Assembly (NCBI GenBank): GCA_024509875.1
Contig: JAMPIV010012196.1
Location: 93,501-157,500 of the forward strand
From: Oreohelix idahoensis
Taxonomy: Eukaryota > Mollusca > Gastropoda > Stylommatophora > Oreohelicidae
Reading direction: 5' to 3'
Length of the DNA stretch: 64,000 nt
The translations under genes were made by a program, and so were the position numbers. The notes below the pieces were generated by a model, which saw nothing but the letters and a program-made list of their open reading frames with translations, searched no databases and was not told the origin of the DNA. This document shows positions 13,035 to 24,812 of the stretch, in pieces; the first letter of the stretch is position 1, and the number at the start of each line of letters is the position of its first letter.

Positions 13035-14454
13035 TAGGGCTACGATATTAATGATTTTGCATCTTTTTGGCTTATACAAAGTGTTGCGCAGTCGAATATA
13101 AATGTGTTTCCTTACAAAAGCTGACTTAAGAACCTTTTTTAAGGCATTATTTTGCATTTCTTGTGATTTTTGTCATTTTAGGTCATTTTTTTTTTAGATT
13201 TTTCTGTCATTTGACGGCATTTTTTGGGGGGGTTTTTGGGCCATTATTTTGCAGATTTTGGCATTTTCAATAAAAATAGGCATTTTTAGTGTTTTTTTAT
13301 TTACTGTTTTTTTACACTGTTTTCCCCATGCTGTGTATTAAATTTCCCTAAATCCCTGACAACAAATGTTGCTGGTAAATGTTTGTACATAATGTCATAT
13401 TTTGGATTTCTGCCTGGTGTCATTACTTCCTTAGAGAAGTCAGAAGTTTTATCAGTAGATCAGATAAATTTGATGAAGAAAATGTGAGTGACAGACAGTA
13501 GTGTGAATGGAGAAGTGGGACAGGCCGTGCAAAAGATAATTGAGCAAGTTTTGAAACAAAAATGTGGGATATGAAAAGTTGTGCTTAATTTCACACTTTT
13601 CTATTGGTGAATTTTCAGCAGACTTAGAAACAACTGACGAAGCTTATTTCAAGTATGCTCCTGTGACGTCGTGGAAATGAGCTTTTCAGTGTTTAAAGCT
13701 TTGTTGGCAGACAATAGAAAGTCATTCTCTTTTGAGAATCTATTAACCAGACAACAGTGTCGTTTATATTTGGACATGTGCCCTAATATAATCTATGGGC
13801 CATGTGTTTAGGTTCAACAGTGCTCATCTCGTCAAAACGAAGCAAAATTGTATTTAATAACAATTTTTTTTTAATTGTGAAAATCTGCGCATCGTTTCCA
13901 TTGTGCATTGTAATATTTAATTCATTTAAATACAAAATTTCAGTTTCCCATGGAAACTGTACAAGTATTCAGGTGTTATTTCGTGTCTTTTGTGTGTGTT
14001 TTTTTTTTAAAATAAGGAATTATTTTGTTAATAAAAATAACATTTTAAGTTTGGCACAGAAACTGTAAAATAAAACATCAAATTCTGTTTGATACATAAA
14101 ATATGAGAAAATTAAGTTGTATTTTTATGTCTTCTTCCCGTTTTCTTTTGTTTGTCATTTTTGTTTAGTTAGTAGCATGAAGAATTTCAGTTTGGCACAG
14201 TAACAGCAAGAAACTAAATTACATTTATTATGTTCTTTTTCTTTTGTGTTGTGCCTTTCATTTTCTTCTTTTAATAATACAAACTAATTTTAGTTTAGCT
14301 TGGAAATTAAAAATGGAAAGTTGTGTTTTTAGGTCTTTTTTATTTTATAGGGCATTTCGGGGTTTTTGTTTTTGTTTTTGTTTTTTTTGGCTCATAAGTG
14401 CATTTTTATAGGTCATTTTCTAGCAATTTCTAGGCAATTAAAATCCCAGCCCTA
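13035..14454 (+). mobile_element. Decayed hAT-family DNA transposon
   Basis: The ends form an imperfect terminal inverted repeat: TAGGGCTACGATATTAATG at the left, and TAGGGCTGGGATTTTAATTG when the right end is read inverted. A remnant of the hAT C-terminal dimerisation region lies inside. Both ends are rich in repeated GGCATTTT/AGGTCATTTT blocks. No clear 8-bp TSD remains, so it is an old copy. Confidence 0.7.
13620..13770 (+). pseudogene. hAT transposase C-terminal remnant
   Basis: Broken frames give KYAPVTS, FSVFKALLADNR and SFSFENL in the right order. They match the hAT C-terminal pattern (YAPVTSxxxERSFSxxKxLLxDxRxxLxxENL). The part that should read S-V-E-R before FS is damaged by stops and a slip. 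Only this tail of the transposase is seen. Confidence 0.7.
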
Positions 14455-15479
14455 CTAATGAGCCTAAGTGTAAGCCCTCTTCAAGACAATGCAATGATCG
14501 TCCTCTCATTCCCGCGACAGAGATGAGAACTAGTGACAGACATAACAGAAACAAAGAAGAAAAGGAGATACTTTGAACGGATGTCACCGGACAGGAAAGC
14601 TTAGTATGACTTTGTTGAGCACTTATTGATGAGTAACTGTTTTGTGAATTTTGCTTCTTTCTTTATGTTCTTATTTGTACTTGTCGATCTCAATTACAGA
14701 TATGATAACTAATGGGTCAAGAGTCAAGAAAAGGCGCTGCAAGTAGAAACATTTTTCAGAAAAACAGTATAATGACACTGACTCATGCGAATTGACCCGG
14801 AAGTAAATCAACGGACGTAGTTTGACGTATTTGCTATCCCCCAGAGATCTGATTGTGAACTCGTTAACTTTAAAAAAAAACAAATTGGGGAAATCCGTGA
14901 CCCACTTCGAGCCCATCTCTTTCATGTCACTAGAGCGCATCTTATCTCCTGCAAGTGTTTAATTGTTCAGCAGCCACTTATGACTGTCTGTCTGTCCATG
15001 GAGGATTTTCCGGTTCGCGCCAAGACAACAGATTGGGAGAATGTGATTAGTTGTAATTGTTCTGTGTAATACGGAGCCTAGGAAAATTTCAGAAATTTTT
15101 GTCCTTGTCCCCATAATAATGTATGCTGTTTTTATTTGGAAGATTATGACACACCACTCGTATATTTCCGAGGCCCGAAAGGTTAGTAAGGGATGGGGTG
15201 GGGGGTGGGGGGGGGGGGGGGAAAGGCTCGTAGCTAGGCGGTGGTGCCGTTCGAAACGTACTGGATTCGATTTCCATTAAGTCTTCTGATGTTTTTCTAT
15301 TGTCTAGCCTTCTAATTCTTTATTTCTCACGAGTGCCTGAAACATACCTCTGTGTATTATTTATTTATTTATTGATTACTAGTAAAGAATACCAAGACTG
15401 TAACCTTTTATGCATGTCGTAAAATGCAACTATGATGGGGCGGGCATGGCCATCAGATACCCGATCCTGTTGGAACTTT
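14455..15479. other. Intergenic, no recognised gene
   Basis: Short frames only. There is a G-rich tract at about 15195-15222. A CATGTCGTAAAATGCAACTA motif near 15413 resembles that near 11520 and may mark the start of the next LINE fragment. Confidence 0.45.
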
Positions 15480-15800
15480 GAGCCACAAAAACTTCAACAA
15501 CAACGGATAGAACAAGTCACGAGGGTGAAGACACAGGCGATGGATAGGACACACTCTATGGAAACCTGTTGATAGCATTACAAGACACTTCTTGTTCTGG
15601 AATCCCCAGGTAAGAAAGATATAGAGAAAAAACATGAAAAAAAAGAAGAGAATTTGAGACAGAATAGATAGGGTTGATGAAGTCATGGCAAGAACTAATA
15701 ATGATGGCACGCAACATGGAGACCTGGCATGAGTTTGTTGAAGGCATGTGCTCCTTCGGGAGCTGAAGGGTGATGGTGATGATAAGGACGACGACAGGCC
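15480..15800 (+). pseudogene. LINE fragment: C-terminal tail
   Basis: Across two frames it shows RTHSMETC/IGHTLWKP, then LFWNPQ and GKKDIEKK-like, and ends in a GDGDDK-rich 3' end (GATGGTGATGATAAGG). Same family as 12130-12450, 39810-40075 and 61538-61888. Several stops break it. Confidence 0.65.
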
Positions 15801-15837
15801 GTTAGATCATCTTCATTACATATTGAGTGTAAATATA

Positions 15838-16755
15838 CACTTACTTACTTAGTCGTTCCCCTTCTACCGTGAGGTGTAGAGGTTTGGAAGAGAGACCGCC
15901 AGACTATCCTATCGGCTGTCTTCCTCCTGGCCTAGTTCCATTCTAGTCCTTGAACCTTCAAAGATTGTCTAATATTGTCCTCCCGTGGACTTTGGGTCGT
16001 CCTGGAGGTCTGGATCCCTGGCTTTTAGTTTCCCGTGCTTGTCGTGGTAGCCGATCTTCTCCCATTCTGCAGACATGGCCAAACCATCTTAGTTGGGACT
16101 GTTCTACTTGGGTCTGCAGGGGGTGGGATTTTAAGCCTAGAAGGAGCGTCTAGTTGCGGACCATGTCTCCTCTTGTTACTTCAACCACCTTCCTCAGATA
16201 CCTCATTTCTGAGGTTTGGATCTGCCTTTTTTGGGTTGTAGTCATTGCCCATGACTCGCATCCATACGTCAAGACTGGGACATAAGTGGAGCGGTATACA
16301 GCCATTTTCGTTTTCTTACCAACCTCTCTCTTGTCTGCTTTTCGAGCGGCCACCTCTTCTTTGATGCCTCCCGTCCGGTCTATAACAGCTCCGAGGTATT
16401 TAAAGTAATCGACCTGCTCCAGAACCTGTTCTTCCAGCTTAATCTGATGTCTTCATTCGTCTCCCATCACATCACCATGGATTTTGTTTTAGAGCTGCTT
16501 ATGACCATCCCTCTCTTCTCCAGCTCTTCGTTCCAGACTTGCAGGTTGGATTGGAGACGTGCTTCTGATTTAGCAACCAGGGCAACATCATCAGCAAATG
16601 CCAGCTCTGAAATACAGACTTTTCTCATCTTCCAGTACCCAACTGAATACTTTCTTGTTTTCTCATTACATACATTATTGACATCGTCCATGAGGAGTAT
16701 GACAAGATAAGGTGACAGGATATCACCTTGTCTTACACTAGTGGTGGTCCTGAAC
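15838..16755 (-). pseudogene. LINE-A copy, 5'-truncated, (TTAC)n/(GTAA)n tail
   Basis: Minus-strand frames include VRQGDILSPYL, the catalytic LAFADDVALVAKS, and YVPVLTYGCESWAM with MRYLRKVVEVTRGDMVRN. These are palm, FADD box and C-terminal parts of a LINE reverse transcriptase. The 3' end carries the family tail CTCACGGTAGAAGGGGAACG then TAAG repeats, seen here inverted at 15838-15880. The reading frame is broken several times. It lies between two halves of a 53-bp satellite unit. Confidence 0.85.
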
Positions 16756-16840
16756 TTGAGATTAAACTATTTTAACATATTACATATTATTTGAGTGTAA
16801 ATATACACTAGATATTAAACTATTTTAACAAGATGAAATA
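16756..16840. repeat. 53-bp satellite, about 1.5 units
   Basis: Contains TTGAGATTAAACTATTTTAA and GAGTGTAAATATACAC, the unit arrayed at 37353-37562. The other half of the broken unit lies at 15815-15840, left of LINE-A. Confidence 0.8.
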
Positions 16841-17271
16841 TCAACAATCTGAGATATGCAGATGACACAGTTTAAATAGCAGAGTCAGAGGAAAATCTAC
16901 AAATCATTCTTTCAAAGTAGTGGAAGAGAGCGAGTTGAAAGGATTATCTTTGAATGTCAGCAAAACTGTATGCATGGTAGTTTCTAAGAAAATACAAATA
17001 CCAGTATGCTCTTTGAACAGCAAAAAAGAACAAATCAAACAAGTCAATCTCTTTAAATATTTCAGCTACACATTGACATCAGATGGCAGATGTGACACAG
17101 AGATAAAGAAAAGGATCGCCATGTCCAAAGAAGCCTTTACTAGGATGAGCAACGTAATGAAAAACAGAAACATCACCATAAGCACAAACATTCGCTTACT
17201 AAGGGGCTACGTGTGGTCCGTTCTTTTATATGAATGCGAATGTTGGACAATGGTGAAAAACTGGAGGCAGC
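16841..17271 (+). pseudogene. LINE-B C-terminal coding part, 5' piece, interrupted by Gmr1-B
   Basis: The frame from 16920 gives KGLSLNVSKT, IKQVNLFKYF, KKRIAMSKEAFTRM, and WSVLLYECECWTM, which is the thumb and connection of a LINE reverse transcriptase. The frame stops at the Gmr1-B LTR. The continuation, with an AEMWF-like block and RKRQIKFMGHI, lies at 36105-36470. The target site GCAGC is duplicated on both sides. Upstream, a decayed MQMT/FADD-like part around 16850 suggests the catalytic box. Confidence 0.85.
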
Positions 17272-19199
17272 TGTAGTGAATTTCTAAATACAATATCTAA
17301 ATTAATATATAACAATATAGGGCATAAAGGCAAAGATAAGAAAGTGCAAAAGAATTTTCTGCTAGAACGGTTGGTATCGCCTACGCCTTCAGATTATTAT
17401 TTGCTAACGAATAGCCGAACAAAACGGTACCCAAGTTTTCAAATTCGTCCTTGACATAAACACCCACTTTTTCCTAGTTCTAAGAAAATATTTGCCTAAA
17501 ATGCATTGTGGAACGAGGAGGGGCAAGGATAGATGAAATGCTAATTCGTTTCGCATTGATTTCAAACTAAAAGCCAACACTAGCACAGTGGCAAGCCTTG
17601 CCTTAGGGGTTTCCCCAAATACAATGAAAAAAGTTAGAATTGTGGACACCTCGGTCATGTAAACATGTTAAGCTCTTATTGTGAATGACCTAAGCTCTCG
17701 TAATTATCTCGTAAGTACATGAGAAAAGAAGTGAACAGGAGGTAGTTTAAAAATAAACAATTAACATGGAAAAACTTATGGAATTTTGAACCAAACCACA
17801 TAGCCCCTTAAAAATTGTATATTCGTGTACCTGAAGACTTGCTGACGAAGAATATGTTATTAGTTATATAAACAGTCCCTTAATTAATTAAATATTGATA
17901 AAACAATACATAGAGATCAGAGATACTGTCAGGTCAAGTCATATCTGCTTAGATTGGATTGCATATTTTTGGGGGGAAAAGTAGGTGACAGATAGGCTAG
18001 GATGGTACCGTGAATCTGATTGGGGGGGGGGGGGCATTTGAAGTGAGACTAAATATTATTGGCTGACCTTTGAATAAACATAAATAGCCTAAGTAACGTA
18101 GGAAAAGTTTGAATGATATTTTTTGAAAGACTGTTTACCCTTGTAAAATTAATAGCGATTGGCTAACTGAATCGATATTGTCAGAATAAGCGTTAAGGGG
18201 ACGCCATTTTCTAAGAAAATTTTCAACAGTGATAGATGAGAGCAGGCTGTGATTTAAAATACAAGTTATAAGCAGCCTGGGCAATATAACAGATCGAAAC
18301 TGTGTCAGTCATCGTCTCTGTGTGTATTTCATTGAACATTGTGAGGTCCTGGGTACTGACATTAATGTGGTACCAAACGCTTGAAAATTGATGGATTCAA
18401 GACTCTGCCTGTTTACTGAGAGCCCATGCTAGTGGCCATTGCCTATCAAACAGGGAACAGATTGTCAAGCGAGCAGAGGAAAGTTTCAACATATATTCTA
18501 CGGCCAAGATAAGTTCTCGTTCGACACCTCAGAGCTCAACTACAGAACTTTAAAAGAACGATCTTATGACAGTGAATAAAACTGGGACAAATATTTAATA
18601 GTTCCACAAGTGACAAAATAGAAACAAACATTTCCAAAAGGACATGATTAAAAACAACAAACCTAGTAGTACCACCAGTATTACCTTAAAGTAGGAGAAC
18701 ACTACAGACTTATATATTAGAAAAATATTATATATATGGACAAACGATCTATGGTGCTATTTGACTGATGTAATTGATTATTTGATTTCACTTTTAAATT
18801 GTCAGTCCTGATTACAAATAAATTTGAATCAGGATAATAAAACTGTAAAAATCTTATTTACACAAAATTCAACCACAGTCTTAAATAAGATAGCCTTTTA
18901 GAGTATCGTTTGTATGTTATTGTGGTAGTACTGTGTGCTGTTGTGAATAATAAACTATTTGTTTGTATGTTTGTTGATTATTGTGCAATCACACTCTACA
19001 TCCATAACCCTAGACACAACACGAAGTCAATTAACATACTAATATAAATACATTTTGAATGAGATAAAAAAGGTGGTAGTGGAAAGGTACCCTGAAAAGT
19101 TCACAATATTATTGGGTAGATTCAGGGACCTTCATATCTAATCTCATTTAATACAAATATAATAATACCTACAACAATTAATAACATCAATCCACCACA
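17272..19199 (+). repeat. Gmr1-B 5' LTR (1928 bp)
   Basis: Direct repeat of 34265-36099. It carries about 90 bases (near 18160-18250) that the 3' LTR lacks, and a longer G run at about 18020. It should contain the promoter. A short minus frame (17404-17658) is repeated in the other LTR but has no domain. Confidence 0.95.
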
Positions 19200-19204
19200 T
19201 ATAT

Positions 19205-19313
19205 TGGGGTCCTGTCCGGGATTTGAAACCTCTCCAACCACTTATATTGGGGGCTCGCTCCTGGGGATTGAATTCTCATAACACCAGCTATATTGGGTAG
19301 TTTGATTCTGGGA
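19205..19313 (+). other. Primer-binding site region with three related blocks
   Basis: Six bases after the LTR comes TGGGGTCCTGTCCGGGAT. Related blocks follow at 19248 (TGGGGGCTCGCTCCTGGGG) and 19294 (TGGGTAGTTTGATTCTGGGA), each preceded by TATAT or ATAT. They resemble the tRNA-Pro-type primer site of vertebrate gammaretroviruses (TGGGGGCTCGTCCGGGAT). The first is best placed to be functional; the others may be duplicated, decayed copies. The tRNA assignment is inference. Confidence 0.55.
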
Positions 19314-19504
19314 TTTTAAATTCTTAAAATATTATCAAGTATATTAGGAATCTCAGAGAGTATAAAATTAAAAGCATTCCTTTTGGAGAAATTAAATAGT
19401 AGTTGAGCTATCAGGGCCTGTGGTTGTTCTTGGTTATCATTAGTAATTGTTAGCCATATTTAGATATTTGTATAGTTAGAAATTTAAAAGGTTGTATAGT
19501 ACAA

Positions 19505-20714
19505 ATGGCTGATCTGGCAAAGTTTCGATCTGCTGCTGTGCAGACTGCGAAAGAAATGAACATGGAGGGTCAGGCTTTGATCCAATATGTAACTTCAGAA
19601 TGTGACAAGTATATTGAAAGGGAAGATAGGAAGATAGCTGAAGAGAAGAGGTTACAAATTGAGGCTGACAAAGAAATTAAGAGGTTGCAGATTGAGGCTG
19701 ACAAGGAGGCTAGGGCATTGGAGGCAGATAGGGAGGCAGAGATAAAAAGGCTCCAATTAGAAGAAAAAAAGGCTGAAAGAGAAGCAGAAGAAAAGAGATT
19801 GGCAGCTGAAAGAGAAGAAAAGAGACTAGCTGTGGAATGAGAGGAAAAGAGACAGACTGCTGAAAGGGAAGCAGAAAAGGAGGAGAAAAGATTACAGAGG
19901 GAGCATGAGATACGACTAAGGGAGTTAGAATTTCAAGGCCATGCTCCTGAAAGTGATGCCAGCCCCTTTGCCTCAGATGCCACTGCCAGTCAGGGAGCCT
20001 CAACCTCAGCTATGGGTTTTCATTTAGACCATTTTGTTGAGAAAGAAGATGACATTGAAGGGTATTTAAGTAGATTTGAACTTTTAGCTACTACATATGG
20101 GTTAGAGAGAGAGAAGTGGAGCCTCCAGTTATCACAAGGGCTTAGAGGAACGGCTTATGAAGTTTTTGCCAAGATGAGCAGAGATGACCAAGACAATTAT
20201 GACATGCTAAAGCAGGCTCTGTTATTAAGATACGAAAAGAATGGAGAATTTTATAGAAAAACATTAAGGAATGCCAAACTACTGTCGGGTGAGACTTATC
20301 ACCAGTTCTCTGCACGGTTAGAGACCTACTTGGAGAAATGGACTGCTCTGGGGAAAACCCAAGATCTTAAGGAGATGATCCTTATTGAGCAGCTAAGAGA
20401 GTCCATGGCTCCAGACCTGAGAAAGTTTCTCATGGAACAAGGTGCAGAGAGGCTGGGTGAGTTACTCAATGTCACTGAAAGGTATCAGGCAGCCCAGGCA
20501 GAAGTAGTTGGTAATAAAAAGAAACAGGTAGAAAATTTTAAGGCACCTCAAAACTTAAATAAGTTTGGCCATAGAGACCAGAACAAAGGTAAGCAATATT
20601 TTGATAGGCCACGCAATGACTATAATAATAAAACCTCACAATTCAATGAAAGGAAATATAATGACAGAAACCCCTTTAACCAAGGAAAGAAGTATTGTAA
20701 AAATTGTCGGATGG
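19505..20714 (+). pseudogene. Gmr1-B gag, one nonsense codon, cut in the zinc knuckle
   Basis: The ATG at 19505 opens a helical head (MADLAKFRSAAVQ...), then an EEKRLQIEADKE-type coiled coil. A TGA at 19838-19840 interrupts this coil; the same frame continues without other stops. The capsid runs from about 20012: LDHFVEKEDDIEGYLSRFE, NYDMLKQALLLRYEK, and a SCAN-like part (TYHQFSARLETYLEKW, then EMILIEQL and DLRKFL). A basic N/Q/K-rich linker leads to YCKNC, the first half of a CCHC knuckle. The nested array starts there, and the His and last Cys lie at 30640 onward. It would form the particle and bind element RNA. Gag and pol share one frame in this element. Confidence 0.88.
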
Positions 20715-22718
20715 TGTCACGAAGTGTATTCGCCTTCTTTTCTCTCTGTCTATCTTTTCTCATACAAATTCATTCCTTCTCTCTAAATTCTCTAGAATCT
20801 CTACCACTCGTAAATACACATCAGGAGATCTCCCATTTGCTTCGGGAAATAAATTCCTTTTTCTTAAATCGAGGTTACCAGCAAACCACTGTGACCTTTT
20901 ACCGCTGTGAACTTCCGCGCCCTGAATAATTACAGTTTAGCCAATGGATAGGAGAGCCGTATATTGTCTTTTGACCTTTGACCTCAGCAACCAAACGGAA
21001 ACCTGGAGGAATTAGGCGCGATTCTCGAAGCGCAGGATACACAAAGCGGCAGCCTAGACTAGCGGACCGACCAGCCTGGACAAAGATGGTCCTGTCTATG
21101 AAATCGCAGAGGGGAACGGTCCAATTTTAACACAGAAATGGTGCTTGCCTGAGCGAGTAAGTGAACAGAAATTAATATCCTTGATTTTGTACAGGAGACA
21201 ACAACTATATGTATACTGAAAGTTTCATGTATGAACTACCCTTGTCCTGTTTTATACTGAATGATTTCTACTAATTCTACTGTATGATTTCAGCCATGAT
21301 TATCCTTGTCATATTTTAATCCTGAACTGATTTCTGCAAATATCCTTATTATATTTTAATGTGTTACTGTGCATGTATCCTATGTTATGATGGTATTATT
21401 AAGGTATATGAATGCCTACCACATAAACACAGAAGTATGTAATGAATGGGCAACAGCACTAGCCAATTTTATAAATGAATATGTTGACTGACTTGTAATT
21501 CAGTGGTTCTCAAACCTTGGCAGCAATGACACCCCAACATGTTACAGAAGAATAGAAAACTATTACCCAGTGGTTCTAAAACCATTGTTGACAGTGACCC
21601 CACATTGAATTTACTGCTCTATGGGCACAATGTAGACCAGTGGTTCTCAAACTTTTGATGACCACTGCCCCAAACTTCACAGTTGGTAAAGCTAACAGCC
21701 CATATGTTGAATATCACTGCAGTAAACAAGCTGGAAGCCAGATACAGGTTGAGACCCACCTGTATGCTTATAATGTCAGTTATGCTATAATAGATAATAG
21801 AGAGCACTTTGTTAGTTATGTTAACTATGAATGTTCGTTAGATTTCTGATGGACGATTAGCGCCCAGCAGATATGGGAAATGACTTCTCTGGCAAGATTA
21901 CTAATGGAGCTCAAATTGTTTGTCAATCCAGTCCTACCAGGTTGTCATATCAGGTTGTCATACCAGAAGACTAAACCATAAGCAGTGTTCTCAAGGGCAG
22001 ACTTAATCCATCCCAGCTGGTGATGCGCCCTGAGTCAAGACGGAGAAAGCAACTTGCCATCCTCCGAAACCCTAAAAGACCTTGCTGGACCTGGAGTGCT
22101 TTGACATATTGAACCTTGGCAACAAGACTACATAAATTCAGCATCTGAGATGAGTATCTGAACATGCCAGCAGAACCACTACAGAATATTCCCATTGTCC
22201 TATGATTAAAAATTAATTCTGACATGGATCAGAACCATTCATAGATTAGGGAACATATCATAGAGTTGTATATTTGAATATATTGTGAGATTCTATTTTC
22301 ATTTTTGTAAACTTTACATAACCGAGTCTGTTGTTATTTTCTTTGTAATATTTAATTGGGTTGTATAGTTTTAGTAACATAAATCTACACCCTGGGGGCA
22401 GAGCCAAAATTAAATAACACTATTGGGTCAGGATATTTTTAATGTGGCTGGGCACCAAATCTCTTATCCATCTATATGTACTATACATAGTCCTTTGTAG
22501 GATATCGGATATAGAATTTATCGCCTAGAGAATATCCTGCTTTGTTTCACCAGAATTCTCTCAGTAAGTTTTTTTGAGTGGACTAGTTCCCGAGGAGAGA
22601 CTGTGCATTCAACTTGCAGTCTGGAAGAGTTTCCTCTAGAGATTATCTTTTATTCTTCCATCAAGTCTGTCATACTTACACTTTCTCTCCCTCTAAAAAC
22701 AAAAACCATTTCGCTACA
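20715..22718 (+). repeat. Nested array LTR A (2004 bp)
   Basis: Lacks about 78-80 bases present in B and C after GAGCGAGTAAGTGA. It holds three direct copies of CAGTGGTTCT(C/A)AAA near 21502, 21568 and 21640. Small frames in it recur in B and have no recognisable domain. Confidence 0.93.
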
Positions 22719-22742
22719 CTGGGACGCTCGTGTCCGGGATTT
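22719..22742 (+). other. Primer-binding site of nested element, copy 1
   Basis: TGGGACGCTCGTGTCCGGGA starts one base after the LTR end. It resembles a tRNA-Pro-type site with small insertions. The same sequence follows LTR B at 26896. Confidence 0.55.
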
Positions 22743-23137
22743 ACTTTTTTCATATTTAGACACTTGTCTGAGATATGAAAACTCTTATCTTTCCTAGACC
22801 ACTACTGCTGTAGGTACTTGTCACTTATTGGTGTCCAAGTCTAGGATTAGATTAAAGAGGGGACATATAAATTACCCTAGACTAAATTACACATAAATTT
22901 TTACAAGAAAAACAGATTTTAAGTTATGTTATGAAAACTATTCTTGGTGATACTGCTGGTTATTAGTTACATGTTGTTAACTAATATTTATGTTATGTTG
23001 TATGTATGCTGGTTTTAAATAACAGAGGTTGTTAAAATACTTTAGTTTAGTTACGGCTGTAGAAAGTATTAAGCCTGTATTTATTTGATAGTAAGTTAGA
23101 GATCTCATACTCGCTCAGCAAAACCACTGCTGTTAAA

Positions 23138-24738
23138 ATGGATGAGATAGAAGGACTGAAGAAATGGACAGCGCAATCATATAAGATTGGAAAATTATCT
23201 GGCTTCTCGGGAAGTTTGCTGGAAAATTATGTCTCGGAACAGGTAGAATGTTTCATGAGCATAATGGGGCAACAGAACGAATGGAGAGCAAAATGCAAGG
23301 AAGAGAATGTGGAACATGAGAGACAAAGACAAGAAAAATCTCTCCAGTGTAAGGAAGAACTGGAAGTAATGGAAACTCAGTTTCAACCTACAAAAATGGA
23401 ATCCAGGGATAAACTTGAATCTAGGAATACTCATCATGCCACTCCTTTGCCAGTTGCATCACCATCTTCAGTGATAAATATAACTGCATCACATGAAGCC
23501 GAGTCTATGTCTCAGAATTCAGGCTCAGACAGAGCAGAGGCTAGGATATCTAAACAGAGACCTCTAGACTGCCCTGAAAACAAGATTAAGCACAGCTGTG
23601 CAAATAATCTGAAGAGACCTTCCTCATCCTCAGCAAAAACTCACGACAGGCATACTGAAAACAACCGCACCAAAAACCTGGTAAATAGGATCGCTCAAGT
23701 AAATAGGATCGCTCAAGTAAATAGGATCGCTCAACCAAATAGGATCACTCAACAGAAAAGGATTACGCAACCCTATGGGAAGGGAAGGAATGTTCTTGAG
23801 CATCACCTGTCGGCCACCCTACATCAGTTAGACTGTAGGCGCCGAGACCCAAACCTACAGACTTCATACAAAGCTAAGGTCCTTACCATGGATGGGAACT
23901 TGACGAAGGCCCGGAGTGGATACAGGGATTCTCAAAATGTGGAGACTGCCACAGTAAATGGAGAACACCCATGATAAACAACAGAAGGATGATTTTGCCT
24001 TTAGCTTATGTAGAAGTTAGGTCGAACTTTGTAAACGGCAAAGTAAAGGCCGCAATATTAGATGAACGAATTTACCCCATACCTCAAGGAGGGAAATATA
24101 TCATCTTAGAAGACTCAGCACGATCCAGAGACGGCGTGACTGAACAGGCTATAGAGACTCCAATGCCTAACTCATCTTCCAACATTTTCACTGAAAAGTT
24201 GGAAGAGTGCAAAGGGGATGACCACCCCAGTGCACTTAATTCTGAACAAGTTTTGATAGTCTCACCCACTATCTGCATGCAGAAAGTGAAGCCGGGCCAG
24301 AGTTTCTTGGTACCTGGTGAGCAGGAACAACTGACAGACATATCTTTCTCTGTCACTGGAGAAACAGCGATAGAGGAACATACACGCTCTCATACCTGGG
24401 GAGATAGGTATGTGTCCTTAGGCAGGTCAAGCAATATGACTAAAATAAGGTTGTGTATGAGGGTGGCAACCTCATCATGCAAAACTATTTGCTATAGATC
24501 CAACTGTAAGCAGAGTGTAAGCTTTAGGGCAAGCTCTTTGCCAGGAGGCAAGCTTCAATGGAGGATCCATAAGGGAGAAAAGAAGAGGGGGTTATTTTTG
24601 CGAGCAGGCTTGCTCAACCCACCTCAACTACTTATTGAAGAGGAAACGGATAGCCATATGTGGATTACAGGCATACCGTTTGACAGAGGAAAGAGAAGAA
24701 ACACTGAGATGGAATTAACAAGAGATATGAAACAGTAA
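23138..24738 (+). pseudogene. Nested element gag-protease-like protein, copy 1, frame broken by deletion
   Basis: Nearly identical to the intact copy at 27314-29017, but 103 bases corresponding to 28143-28247 are missing. This splits it into frames 23138-23974 and 23971-24738. The loss removes the part aligned to the protease active-site region. The N-terminal head, the charged coil, the NRIAQ repeats and the C-terminal half are otherwise the same. Confidence 0.9.
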
Positions 24739-24795
24739 GGTAGTAGCAGACAGAAGAGAATAGTCGGCTCAACTTAAGTTAGCCGTAGGCATAAC

Positions 24796-24812
24796 TTTTA
24801 AAAGGGGGCCTA
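24796..24812 (+). other. Polypurine tract, nested copy 1
   Basis: TTTTAAAAGGGGGCCTA lies directly before the TGTCAC of LTR B. The matching tract before LTR C (29074-29094) has three more A. Confidence 0.75.

Noticed and set aside
17404..17658. Gene inside the Gmr1-B LTRs
   Set aside because: The frame recurs at 34397-34651 only because it lies in an LTR; no domain or start context.
19838..19840. Selenocysteine or recoded codon in gag
   Set aside because: It lies in a repetitive coil with no reason for recoding; a point mutation is simpler.
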